64,000 bases of DNA from Microbacterium croceum (lineage in GTDB: Bacteria; Actinomycetota; Actinomycetes; Actinomycetales; Microbacteriaceae), in assembly GCF_023091245.1 (NCBI RefSeq), contig NZ_JAHWXN010000001.1, forward strand, positions 124,001 to 188,000, written 5' to 3'. The position numbers and the translations under genes were made by a program. The stretch's first letter is position 1. Every line of letters begins with the position of its first letter. The notes under the pieces are model-generated. The model saw nothing but the letters and a program-made list of their open reading frames with translations. It had not been told where the DNA came from and searched no databases. Shown here piece by piece: positions 1-8,316 of this stretch.

Positions 1-957
1 ATCCCACAGCTCCTCCAGCTCGTCATCGAGCCAGAGCAGGGTGACCGAGACGCCTCCCATGTCGAGACTCGTGACCAACTCGCCACAGAGCGGACTCGTC
101 ACCGCGATGCCCGCCTGCTCGAGCTCGCGATGCAGGTGCCCGAAGAGCACGAAGAGCTCCTCGTACTTCACGGTCCCCAGCCCGTTCACCAGAAGCGCGA
201 CACGCGACTCCGCACCCTGCGGACGCTCGGCCAGCAGAGGCTCGAGGAGGGTTCGCGCCAGTTCCGGCGCCGCCTGCACGGGGACATCGCGGATGCCGGG
301 TTCGCCGTGGATGCCGAGCCCGATCGACATCATCCCCTCCGGCACCTCGAACAGCGGCTCGCTCGCACCCGGCACCGTGCATCCGGAGAAGGCGACGCCG
401 ATCGTGCGGGTGCGGTCGTTCGCATGCCGCGCGAGCCTCTCGACCGCGTCGAGGGAGTCGCCGCGTTCCGCTGCCGCACCGGCGATCCGGAACACGCACA
501 GGTCGCCGGCGATGCCCCGGCGCTGCGCGGCCTCTGCCGCCGGGGCGCTGGCGATGTCATCGGTCACCAGCACGGTGCGCACGTCAAGGCCCTCGTCGCG
601 CAGACGACGCTCGGCCTCCCCGAAATGGATGACGTCGCCGGCGTAGTTGCCGTAACTGAAGAGCACTCCCCCGCCCGCCTCGACCGCGCGGGCGACGCGC
701 ACCGCCTGCCCTGCCGATGGCGACGAGAAGATGTTGCCGCACACGGCCGCCGCCGGCATCCCGACGCCGACGATCCCGGCGAAGGCGGGGTAATGACCGG
801 ATCCACCCCCGACGACGACCGCGACCTGTCCCGACGAGAGCGGCGAGCGCCGAGCGACACCCCCGTCGACGCGGCGCAGCTCCTGCGAGTGCGCGAGCAC
901 GAGACCGTCCAGCGCCTCGGCGACGAAGGTGTCCGGATCCGAGACGATGCGCGTCAT
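1..957 (-). CDS. DhaK-type dihydroxyacetone/ketose kinase, partial (C-terminus beyond left edge)
   Basis: Kinase of the Dak1/DhaK family, which phosphorylates dihydroxyacetone or small ketoses such as erythrulose. About 319 N-terminal residues are visible. Family motifs read in order: GGGSGHYP, GNIFSSPSA, a YGNYAGD segment, and GLGIHGEPG, whose histidine binds the substrate carbonyl covalently in known DhaK enzymes. Start ATG at 957 overlaps the stop of the upstream isomerase gene by 4 nt (ATGA), so the two are translated together. Whether an ATP-binding DhaL domain is fused or separate cannot be seen because the gene runs off the window. The isomerase partner suggests a tetrose or similar ketose rather than plain dihydroxyacetone; that is inference. 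Confidence 0.85.
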   Translation of the reverse strand, partial: MTRIVSDPDTFVAEALDGLVLAHSQELRRVDGGVARRSPLSSGQVAVVVGGGSGHYPAFAGIVGVGMPAAAVCGNIFSSPSAGQAVRVARAVEAGGGVLFSYGNYAGDVIHFGEAERRLRDEGLDVRTVLVTDDIASAPAAEAAQRRGIAGDLCVFRIAGAAAERGDSLDAVERLARHANDRTRTIGVAFSGCTVPGASEPLFEVPEGMMSIGLGIHGEPGIRDVPVQAAPELARTLLEPLLAERPQGAESRVALLVNGLGTVKYEELFVLFGHLHRELEQAGIAVTSPLCGELVTSLDMGGVSVTLLWLDDELEELWD

Positions 958-1937
958 GAGGCGACCCTCTCCGCGTGCTGGGCGACCCGGCTCGTTCCGG
1001 GCTCGTACGGGCGGCGCGGCAGGATCCGGCTGCGCAGATAGTCACGGTTCGCGGCACTCATGCTCAGCCCGTCACCGCCGTAGTGCTCGGTGCAGATGAC
1101 TCCCTGGAATCCGTTCTCGATCGCGACGCGGAACGCGGAGCGGTAGTCGATGAGCCCGCTCTCCAGATACGTGGGCGCCGTCGTGATCACCCCTGATGCC
1201 GGGTCCTCATCACGCGTGTAGTTCTTGACGTGCCAGAAGTTGGTGAACGGCGCGGTCAGCGCCACGACCTCCCGCCAGTCCTCGATCGGCTCGTGCAGCC
1301 GGATCAGGTTTCCCACGTCGGGGTTCAATCCGACCTCACGCATGCCGATCTCCTCGACCATGCGCACGGCCGATGCCGCCGTGCCCAGGAACGTGTGCTC
1401 GTACATCTCGAGAGACAGCAGGATGCCGAGGTCGGCGGCGTGTGCGCCGAGCTCGCGGAATCGACGGACGGCCAGCGCCCACGCCTCGGCGTCATCCGGA
1501 CGATCGCGGTGGCCCTCCACCGTCCAGAACCACAGCTGTTCCCGCTGCCGGGGCGTCAGCGCCTGATGCAGCCCGACCGAGACGACGTCGATCCCGAACT
1601 CGGCGGCGAAATCGAGCGTGCGGTGGCTGTAGGCGAGATTCTCCTCCCCGGCGCCCTGCTCGATCACGCTGCGCCGGATCGCCGAGACCGAGCTCGCGCG
1701 CAGACCCGCGTCCGCCAGCGCTGCGCGCAGCGCCTCGCGGCCTCGCGCATCCAGGTCGCCGTAGCGCAGCCAGGAGTCGGTGAGGTCGACGTGCGCGAAA
1801 CCCGCATCGGCGACCTCCTGCAGCGTCGTCGACCACTCGCGCCGCAGCGCGTCTTGCCCTGCACCGATGGGCAGGTGCGCCGTGAAAGGCAGCATGGCGG
1901 CCGCGATCGGCCAGTCTTCGGCAGTGAACGCCATCAT
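954..1937 (-). CDS. Sugar phosphate isomerase/epimerase, TIM barrel
   Basis: A 327-residue member of the xylose-isomerase-like TIM-barrel family (AP-endonuclease 2 fold), which isomerises or epimerises sugars or sugar phosphates using a divalent metal. Candidate metal ligands appear in order: Glu in SLEMYEH, Asp in GLNPDVGN, His in FWHVKN and Glu in CTEHYGG. The two adjacent ATG codons at 1935-1937 and 1932-1934 follow a GGAG about 7 nt upstream. The stop overlaps the start of the DhaK-type kinase gene, so the pair probably isomerises and phosphorylates one substrate. A 16-bp palindrome lies 22 bp upstream of the start. The exact substrate is unknown. Confidence 0.85.
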   Translation of the reverse strand: MMAFTAEDWPIAAAMLPFTAHLPIGAGQDALRREWSTTLQEVADAGFAHVDLTDSWLRYGDLDARGREALRAALADAGLRASSVSAIRRSVIEQGAGEENLAYSHRTLDFAAEFGIDVVSVGLHQALTPRQREQLWFWTVEGHRDRPDDAEAWALAVRRFRELGAHAADLGILLSLEMYEHTFLGTAASAVRMVEEIGMREVGLNPDVGNLIRLHEPIEDWREVVALTAPFTNFWHVKNYTRDEDPASGVITTAPTYLESGLIDYRSAFRVAIENGFQGVICTEHYGGDGLSMSAANRDYLRSRILPRRPYEPGTSRVAQHAERVAS

Positions 1938-1958
1938 CCATCAACTCCATTGAATCCG

Positions 1959-1974
1959 GTATCATGCACGATAC
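1959..1974. promoter_or_regulatory. Palindromic operator candidate GTATCrTGCAyGATAC
   Basis: The sequence GTATCATGCACGATAC is an inverted repeat with two symmetric mismatches. It lies 22 bp before the isomerase-kinase operon start, in the 239-bp gap beside a GntR/FCD regulator gene. GntR/FCD proteins commonly bind short palindromes of this size, so the neighbour at 2177-2872 is the likely ligand-responsive repressor. The rest of the 1938-2176 gap shows nothing I can name. Confidence 0.5.
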
Positions 1975-2176
1975 ACGGTTTGAGCAGATCGACGAGCGCT
2001 TTCTCGCGAGCGGGCGCGCCGGACTGCGATCGCCACGGGACGCGTGCCGCACGTCTGCGGCCGGTGCGCATCATCGACGGGCCGTGCGACCGCCGCCCCA
2101 CTGCGGGAGAGTCACTGGCCGTCAGCGGGAGCGAGACTGCGGCAGGGATCGCCGCGAACGGATGGTCCGGGTGGGA

Positions 2177-2872
2177 TCAGTCGTGGATCTCGGCCAGCGC
2201 GCGGGTCCGCACGCCGACGAGGTGAGCCTGCATGGCCTGTGACGCCGCATCCGCGTCCCCTGCCGCGATCGCGAGCGCGATGGCCCGGTGTTCGGAGACG
2301 GTCGCCTCGGCGTCGGTCACGCCTCGCCCGGAGAACAGGCGGAAGCGCTGCACGTGACTGCCGAGCGCGTCGTAGGCATGCACCAGGAAACGGTTGTGCG
2401 TACCGGCCACGATCGCCCGATGGAACTCGCGATCGGCGTCGTAGTAGGCACGGAAGGAGTCGAACTGCTCGCCGCGCGGCGCCGCCGCCAGTGCGACGAC
2501 GCTCGCCTCGAGCTCGTCGACCAGGCCTTCCCTGGCCGGACGGAGCGCGGCCGCCGCCGCCACTGCCGGCTCCAGAAGCAGACGCGCGTCGATCAGATCA
2601 GCCAGTTCGTCGGCGGTGAGCGCGGGCGCGACGCGGTAGCCCCGCAATGCCAGGCGCTGGACCAGGCCCGTCGACTCCAGCCGGGTGAGCGCCTCGCGCA
2701 CCGGGCTGGACGAGACGCCGAACTCGCGGGCGAGCGCGTCGATGCTCAGCGGAGAGTCGGCAGGAAGGTGCCCGTCGATGATCAGGCGCAGCAGCTGGTC
2801 GTGAACGTCGTCGACGACAAGACGAGGACTGATCCGCTCGGGGCGGACGGGTCGGCGCTGCTCGGTCGGCAT
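2177..2872 (-). CDS. GntR family regulator, FCD-type
   Basis: A 231-residue regulator. An N-terminal winged helix (about residues 17-85, with SSPVREALTRLESTGLV in the recognition region) is followed by an all-helical FCD ligand domain. Its metal-site signature is Asp-x-x-x-His in DADREFHRAIV plus histidines in GTHNRFL and SEHRAIA. Such proteins usually repress a nearby catabolic operon and are released by a sugar acid or sugar phosphate. It is transcribed in the same direction as the isomerase-kinase pair downstream, and the palindrome at 1959-1974 is its probable site. Confidence 0.88.
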   Translation of the reverse strand: MPTEQRRPVRPERISPRLVVDDVHDQLLRLIIDGHLPADSPLSIDALAREFGVSSSPVREALTRLESTGLVQRLALRGYRVAPALTADELADLIDARLLLEPAVAAAAALRPAREGLVDELEASVVALAAAPRGEQFDSFRAYYDADREFHRAIVAGTHNRFLVHAYDALGSHVQRFRLFSGRGVTDAEATVSEHRAIALAIAAGDADAASQAMQAHLVGVRTRALAEIHD

Positions 2873-2999
2873 TGCGCCATCTTACGGTCACCGGAAGCGC
2901 CGGAGCCGACCGAACCGCGCTCCGCAGCGTCGCGCAGCACGGAAGCTAGAGTATGGGGAATGTGCCGCAGCGGCGGTGCGAACTGCGATGGGCGGGATC

Positions 3000-4031
3000 A
3001 TGGGTTCGACGATGCACGACGTCGCGCGCCTCGCCGGCGTGTCGATCAAGACCGTGTCGAACGTGATCAACGACTTCCCGCACGTGCGGCCGGACACCCG
3101 CGAGCGCGTACAGGCCGCGATCGATGAGCTCGACTACCGCCCCAACCTCTCGGCCCGCGGGCTCCGCTCCGGCAAGACCGGGGTGATCGGCCTCGCGGTG
3201 CCGGCGCTCCGGGAGAACTACTTCGCCGAGCTGGCGGATGCGGTCATCCGCGCCGCTGATGTGCGGGGCCTCGGCGTCGTGGTCGAGCAGACCAGCGGCG
3301 AGCGCACCCGGGAACTCCAGGCCGTCAGCGGAGGGCGACTGCGCCTGACCGACGGACTGGTCTTCAGCCCGTCCGCGCTCGGGCAGAGCGACGCCGACGC
3401 GCTCGGCACCGACTTCCCGCTGGTGCTGCTCGGCGAGCGGATCTTCAACGGCCCCACCGACCATGTCGCCATGCACAACACGACTTCGGCGCGCGCAGCC
3501 GTCGAGCACCTCATCGACACCGGCCGCCGGCGCATCGCGATCATCGGGGCAGAAGAGCAGCGCGGCGCCGAGGTCAGCTCGGCGAGCCTGCGTCTGGACG
3601 GGTATCTCGAAGCACTCGATCAGGCGGGCATCCCGATCGATCCACGCCTCATCCGCCCCAGCATCCACTGGAACCATGCCGCGGGTGCCGACACCACTCG
3701 GCAGCTCATCGAAGAGGGCGTCGCGTTCGACGCCGTCTTCGCGCTGAACGACACCATGGGTCTGGGCGCGCTGCGCGCACTCGGCGAAGCCGGCCTGCGC
3801 GTTCCGGAAGACGTCGCCGTGATCGGATTCGACAACACCGACGAGGCGCACTTCTCGGTGCCGTCGCTGTCGAGCGTCGACGTCGGTCGCGAGCAGATCG
3901 CCGTCGCCGCCGTCGACCTGCTGATCGAACGCATCGAGGAGAAGGGCGTGCGCCGCCCCCCACGCACCATCACGCCCGACTTCCGCATCGTGCGCCGCGA
4001 GTCCACCGGTTTCCCCGGGAACCGCCGCTGA
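3000..4031 (+). CDS. LacI family transcriptional regulator
   Basis: A 343-residue LacI/GalR repressor. The N-terminal helix-turn-helix and hinge read MHDVARLAGVSIKTVSNVIN and RPNLSARGLRSG; a periplasmic-binding-protein-like sensor domain follows, ending with the typical VIGFDNTDEAHFSVPSLSSV segment. I chose the ATG at 3000 because GGGCGGG precedes it and the DNA-binding domain begins directly after; an in-frame GTG at 2976 is possible. It points toward the DUF916/esterase genes. No operator is evident in its own 127-bp upstream gap, but LacI-like palindromes precede the esterase at 8044-8123, which may be its target. Confidence 0.88.
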   Translation: MGSTMHDVARLAGVSIKTVSNVINDFPHVRPDTRERVQAAIDELDYRPNLSARGLRSGKTGVIGLAVPALRENYFAELADAVIRAADVRGLGVVVEQTSGERTRELQAVSGGRLRLTDGLVFSPSALGQSDADALGTDFPLVLLGERIFNGPTDHVAMHNTTSARAAVEHLIDTGRRRIAIIGAEEQRGAEVSSASLRLDGYLEALDQAGIPIDPRLIRPSIHWNHAAGADTTRQLIEEGVAFDAVFALNDTMGLGALRALGEAGLRVPEDVAVIGFDNTDEAHFSVPSLSSVDVGREQIAVAAVDLLIERIEEKGVRRPPRTITPDFRIVRRESTGFPGNRR

Positions 4032-4065
4032 CCCTCCTCCACGTCGCGTCCGGTGCCGTCGTCGC

Positions 4066-5157
4066 TCAGGCGCGATCAGCGCCCTGCGCGGCTGCGACGG
4101 CCTCGTCGATCCGCGCCTGCACGCGCGCCGCCGAGCGGGTGCGGAGGCGCCGGAACAGCAGCACGCCTCCGACGACGAGCACGATCAGCGCCAGCTGTGC
4201 CCACGGCACGGTCCACACGGTGAACGCCTCCTCCGACGCCGCGAGCGCGCCCTCGATCTCATCGTCTCCGACCGCGGCCGGGGACGCGATGACCCGACCG
4301 TCCGCGAGGAACAGCGGCCACACCGGGACCCTGACCTCTGCGGGGCTCGACTGGCCCGGCAGCAGCTCCCGCTGCGCGAGCGCAGGCGACTCGTCTGACA
4401 GCAGACCGAACGGCCCCGCCGTCCCGACCACCGTCTCGGCCCCCAGCCGCACGTTGCCCGTGTTGGCCAGGTCGTAGCGCACCACCAGCGTTCCGGGGGC
4501 GAAGGGATTCCACGAGGGCTCGTACGTCGCCTGCACCCCATCGGGACGCACTCCCGCCACGATGTCGCCGGACACCCGCAGATGCACCCGCACGCCGACG
4601 CGCGAGGCGAGCTGCACCTCCGAGGCGGCATCCGGCAGCAGCTCGGCGACGATTCCCGCCGGATGGTCGCCCGGAGCGGCATCCGCGGGGACCTCGATGT
4701 GCACGGGGAAGACGACGCTCTCCCCCGCGGGAACGCTCACGGCGAAGCCGCCGTCGTCGCGCGGCGCCGCGCCATCGACGGCGCCGAGCGCCACCCACGC
4801 GCCACCGCCCGTCGACTCCTGGCCGGCGGGGATGAGGTCGAAGCTGCCATCGCCGCCGACCGTTCCGTCGCTCGCATAGACCGCGAAGGTCGCAGGCTGG
4901 GCGCTGAAGTTCGACAGCGCGAGGCTCTCCTCCACCGACGCGCCGGGATCGACCCGGTGCCGCAGGGACACCCGCCCGTCCGGCGCGCCATCGACGGCCG
5001 GTTGCAGCGCCCAGGTGATTCCCGCGGCGGGATCGGGAGCTGGGTCGGCTTCGGCGGGAACGGGCAGGGGATGCGCGCCCGCAGCGGCCGGATGCCCGAT
5101 AGCGAGCAACAGCGCCAGTGCGGTCGCGCCCAGCAGCGAGAGGGGATGCAGGTTCAT
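4066..5157 (-). CDS. Secreted membrane-anchored DUF916-like (WxL-interacting) protein
   Basis: A 363-residue protein with an N-terminal signal peptide (LLGATALALLLAIGHPAAAGAH, given in part), a long beta-rich extracellular part, one transmembrane helix near residues 320-342 (LALIVLVVGGVLLF) and a short basic cytosolic tail. The extracellular part resembles DUF916 proteins: repeated Ig-like segments such as VEESLALSNFSAQPATFAVYASDG. In Gram-positives such proteins are encoded beside WxL-domain surface proteins and hold them at the peptidoglycan. The ATG at 5157 places the signal peptide correctly; the longer open frame upstream is not coding. The neighbour downstream of its promoter region, the esterase at 5222-7936, ends in a WxL-like domain. 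Confidence 0.75.
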   Translation of the reverse strand: MNLHPLSLLGATALALLLAIGHPAAAGAHPLPVPAEADPAPDPAAGITWALQPAVDGAPDGRVSLRHRVDPGASVEESLALSNFSAQPATFAVYASDGTVGGDGSFDLIPAGQESTGGGAWVALGAVDGAAPRDDGGFAVSVPAGESVVFPVHIEVPADAAPGDHPAGIVAELLPDAASEVQLASRVGVRVHLRVSGDIVAGVRPDGVQATYEPSWNPFAPGTLVVRYDLANTGNVRLGAETVVGTAGPFGLLSDESPALAQRELLPGQSSPAEVRVPVWPLFLADGRVIASPAAVGDDEIEGALAASEEAFTVWTVPWAQLALIVLVVGGVLLFRRLRTRSAARVQARIDEAVAAAQGADRA

Positions 5158-5221
5158 GGTGCTCCAAGCCGTCGTGCGGCCGGCCGACGGATCGACCGGC
5201 CGCACGGGGTGAGGTTCCGGG

Positions 5222-7936
5222 TCAGTCGACCGGGAACAGCGAGATGGACAGAACGCTGGAGTACGACCCCGGCTGCGTGTCGACCGGCACCTCCAGCTGC
5301 AGACCGGCCCCGAGCTTCGCGGACCCGAAGCGCCCCTCGGTGGAGGCACTCGCCAGCTCACCGGCGGTCGAGAGGCCCGAACCGCCGTCGAGTGCGGTCG
5401 CCAACGCGTCTCCGGCCGCGAGGCCGGCACGCGGCGTGAGCACCTTCGGCACCCAGCCGAGGTGATCGGCCTGGATGGTCTGGCCCCCAGAGGTGAACGG
5501 CTGCGCCTGAGCCGCGACGGTCCATCCGCCCAGGCCCGCCTGCTGCGCCGTGCGGGAGTCCGTCACTGCGACCTCCGGCAGCTCACCGGTGAACCGGAGC
5601 CGGTCACCCACGTTCTGCGGAGCGGACAGGGCGATCCCGGCGCCGAACTCCGCGACGGTCATCGCGAGCACGCCGTTCTCCCCCTCGGCGATCGCTGCGG
5701 TCACGGGGATACCGGATGCCGTGTCAGCGGCGAACAGCTTCGGCGCGAAGTCGATCAACGCCTTCTGCCAGACGTCCCAGCTGTGCGGCCCGGGGATCGG
5801 CGCGTGGAACTCGTGCGTGATGCCACGGGCCTCGAGCGCACTGATGAGCGACATCGTGTTCTGGTACGTGAAGTCCTGGATGTCACCGGTGTAGACGGCC
5901 AGGAGCTTCGTGCCGGCGTTGATCGCGTCGACGTCGGCGCTGGCCGGCGGGGCGCTGAATGCCGAGAAGGCACCGATGTACGCGAACTCTCCGGGGTGCG
6001 CGTAGAGCGTGCTCAGCGCGTGACCCGAGCCCATCGAGAGACCGGCCAGTGCGCGCTGCGCCGGATCGGAGCTGACGTTGTACGCCGCCTCGGTGGCCGG
6101 AACGATGTTCTGCAGGATCTCCTTCGGATAATCGACGCCGTTGCCGTTCGCCATCACGACGACCATCGGACGGATGGTGCCCTTGGCGTAGTGGTTGTCG
6201 AGGATCTGCGCGGCGCGTCCGACCTGGATCCAGTCGCTCCAGGTCTGCCCGCCGCCATGCTGGAGGAAGAACACCGGGTACGGCTCTTCGCGGTCGGGGT
6301 CGTATCCCGGCGGGGTCCAGACGTAGGCCGAGCGATCCTGCGCACCGGCGAGGGTCGGGTAGTCCATGGTCTCGACCGCGCCGCGCAGCTCCGGCGCCAC
6401 GTCGCCGGTGAACTCGCCGCGTACGCCGCTTCCCGCCACGAAGAACGTGCTCCACTTGGACTCCGAGGTGACCACGGTCGGGTTCCCCGCATCCTTGTGG
6501 TCCACGCGATCCACGACGAACTTGTAGTAGTACGAGCCGCCCTCGAGCGGCCCGAGGGTGAGGCGCCAGCGGTCGCCGACCTTCTCCATCGGAATGCGGA
6601 GCCAGTTGCCGGCCGGTGCCCAGTTCGCCCAGATCGTGACGTTCTTCGCGGCACTGAACTCCGTGCCGGTCTCGAAGGTCACGACGCCGTGCTCGTCGAC
6701 CCAGGGGGTGGGCGTGGTGCCGGTCGCGGGGAGCGAGTGCGCGCCGTTCAGGGCGCGGTGCCCTTCGCTCATCCCGGGGTCGTCGACATCGTGGAAGAGC
6801 CGGGAGGCGAAGTCGTGCAGCGACTCCCGCCAGGTCTCCCAGATGCCGCCGTAGCTCGGGTTGACCCCGTCGAACTCATACTCCACGCCGGCGGCGTCGA
6901 GCTTGGCGGTCAGGGCGACGTTCTGGTTGTAGGACCGGTCGGTGGTGTTGCCGACATAGAGCCGGATCAGGTCGGTGCCCTCATTGATCTGGGTGGCCTT
7001 AGCCGCGCTGATGCTGCTGACCAGGTTCCCCGAGAAGGACCCGACCTTCGAGAACTCCCCGGGGTCGGTGACCATGAGGTTCAGCGCCTGCGAAGCGCCG
7101 CGGCCGATGCCGGCGATGGCCTGGTCCGCGGCGTCATCCGAGATGTGGAACTCCTCGCGCGCCGCAGGCAGCAGACCGTCGAGCACCTCGGAGCGCACAT
7201 CGGTCGAGTTGCCGTCGCCCATCACGACGACCATCGGCTCCATGGCGCCTTCGACCGCGAGGTTGTCGAGGATCTGAGCGGCGCGCCCGAGCTCGGTCCA
7301 CTCGCTGTACGCCTGGCCGGCATCCTGCAGCAGGTAGAGCACCGGGTACTCGTCGGCGCGGTTCGCGTCGTAGCTCGGAGGCGTCCACACCTGGGCGGAG
7401 CGCTCCTCGCCGGCGGTGGCGCTGTCGTAGGTCAGCGTGTGCAGCTCGCCGCCCGCGGGGACGTCCGCCTGCCATGCCGCCGATGCTCCTCCGACGAAGA
7501 ACGTGTTGTACGACGGCTTCGCGGTGACCGGCTGCTCGGTGGCCGGGTTGCGGAACGTGACGAGCTGTTCGGTGCCCGCGATCGTCGCCTTGTACTGGAA
7601 GGAGTACTGTCCGGGCTCGAGCGGCCCGATCGTGGCGGTCCAGGAACCGCCGCTGAGGCCGAGGTTCAGCTGGGACCAGCTATGGCCAGGGCCGAAGTTG
7701 CCCTCCACCGCCAGCGATGCCGGCGCGCTGCCGACCTGGCTGCGCACCACCGAGTCCGGCACCGTGAACCGGTAGAGACCGTCGGCGGGTTGGGATATCC
7801 ATGGATCCGCCGGGGTATCGGCAGCCGCAGCGGGCTGCGCGGCCAGCAGCGAGCCGGCCCCCACCGCCGTCGCCGCCAGCAGTGCGACCCAGCGGCTGCG
7901 ACCGCCGCGGGGGGAGGCACTCGTTCGAGTTCTCAT
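5222..7936 (-). CDS. Secreted tandem esterase (CE1/esterase D-like) with WxL-like C-terminal domain
   Basis: A 904-residue exported protein: signal peptide (residues 1-39, ending PAAAA), then two copies of an N-terminal carbohydrate-binding-like beta domain plus an alpha/beta-hydrolase esterase, then a C-terminal WxL-like surface domain (about 785-904). The second hydrolase copy has a nucleophile Ser634 in AGLSMGSG and a His718 in GPHSW. In the first copy the aligned residues are Gly278 (AGIGRGAS) and Gly364, so that copy is probably catalytically dead. The C-terminus has VTDSRT..GGWTV near W805 and ends YSSVLSISLFPVD, as in WxL domains. Start ATG 7936 follows GAGAGGA. It likely acts on esterified polysaccharide at the cell surface with the adjacent DUF916 protein. 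Confidence 0.82.
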   Translation of the reverse strand: MRTRTSASPRGGRSRWVALLAATAVGAGSLLAAQPAAAADTPADPWISQPADGLYRFTVPDSVVRSQVGSAPASLAVEGNFGPGHSWSQLNLGLSGGSWTATIGPLEPGQYSFQYKATIAGTEQLVTFRNPATEQPVTAKPSYNTFFVGGASAAWQADVPAGGELHTLTYDSATAGEERSAQVWTPPSYDANRADEYPVLYLLQDAGQAYSEWTELGRAAQILDNLAVEGAMEPMVVVMGDGNSTDVRSEVLDGLLPAAREEFHISDDAADQAIAGIGRGASQALNLMVTDPGEFSKVGSFSGNLVSSISAAKATQINEGTDLIRLYVGNTTDRSYNQNVALTAKLDAAGVEYEFDGVNPSYGGIWETWRESLHDFASRLFHDVDDPGMSEGHRALNGAHSLPATGTTPTPWVDEHGVVTFETGTEFSAAKNVTIWANWAPAGNWLRIPMEKVGDRWRLTLGPLEGGSYYYKFVVDRVDHKDAGNPTVVTSESKWSTFFVAGSGVRGEFTGDVAPELRGAVETMDYPTLAGAQDRSAYVWTPPGYDPDREEPYPVFFLQHGGGQTWSDWIQVGRAAQILDNHYAKGTIRPMVVVMANGNGVDYPKEILQNIVPATEAAYNVSSDPAQRALAGLSMGSGHALSTLYAHPGEFAYIGAFSAFSAPPASADVDAINAGTKLLAVYTGDIQDFTYQNTMSLISALEARGITHEFHAPIPGPHSWDVWQKALIDFAPKLFAADTASGIPVTAAIAEGENGVLAMTVAEFGAGIALSAPQNVGDRLRFTGELPEVAVTDSRTAQQAGLGGWTVAAQAQPFTSGGQTIQADHLGWVPKVLTPRAGLAAGDALATALDGGSGLSTAGELASASTEGRFGSAKLGAGLQLEVPVDTQPGSYSSVLSISLFPVD

Positions 7937-8043
7937 CACCTTTGATTCCTCTCGTGTCATCCGCGCGCAGAACCGCACACGGTGCGGACCGTGCCCTGGG
8001 GAGCCGGTCCTTCGCGAGATCACGACGCCGCGAGAAGAGCAGG

Positions 8044-8123
8044 TTTACAACGTCGTAATACCGCTGCCTGACAGCATGTCGCGCCAATATTCCGATGTCA
8101 AGGCAAATTTACGACGTTGTAAA
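8044..8123. promoter_or_regulatory. Twin LacI-type operators TTTACAACGTCGTAAA
   Basis: Site 1 (8044-8059) reads TTTACAACGTCGTAAT and site 2 (8108-8123) reads TTTACGACGTTGTAAA, the reverse complement of site 1 apart from one end base. Both are symmetric around a central CG as in LacI-family operators. Centres are 64 bp apart, close to six helical turns, and both precede the esterase gene. The LacI protein at 3000-4031 is the nearest candidate regulator. Confidence 0.55.
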
Positions 8124-8158
8124 CACAAGCCCTGTGAGCGCGACCCTCCTGCCCGGCC

Positions 8159-8291
8159 GGCATCCACCGAGATCGCCGGCATCCACCGACGCCGGCATCC
8201 ACCGAGATCGCCGAGACCCACCGACGACGCCGAGACCCACCCCCGCCGACGTCGGCGGGGGTGGGTCTCGGTGCCGATGATGGGTCTCGGG
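8159..8291. repeat. Short tandem repeats and a 42-bp perfect palindrome
   Basis: Three units of GGCATCCACCG begin at 8159, 8178 and 8194, followed by related GAGACCCACCG units at 8213 and 8232. The last leads into a perfect palindrome at 8230-8271 (arms GAGACCCACCCCCGCCGAC plus two flanking bases, no loop). A further GATGGGTCTCGG follows at 8279. The palindrome lies 46 bp beyond the prpC stop and could end prpC transcription, though no T-run follows. A related GAGACCCATCA/TGATGGGTCTC pair occurs at 53280-53357. Confidence 0.7.
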
Positions 8292-8316
8292 GCTTCACAA
8301 CCCCGGGCGAACCGTG

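Noticed and set aside
130..2225. Long plus-strand frames opposite the kinase and isomerase
   Set aside because: The minus-strand frames hold conserved DhaK and TIM-barrel motifs; the plus frames do not.
5462..7945. An 827-codon plus-strand open frame opposite the esterase gene
   Set aside because: It is Arg/Gly/Val-rich, matches no family and mirrors the high third-position GC of the real minus-strand gene.
8159..8230. CRISPR array
   Set aside because: The units are 11-19 bp apart, not 23-37 bp repeats with unique spacers, and no cas genes are present.
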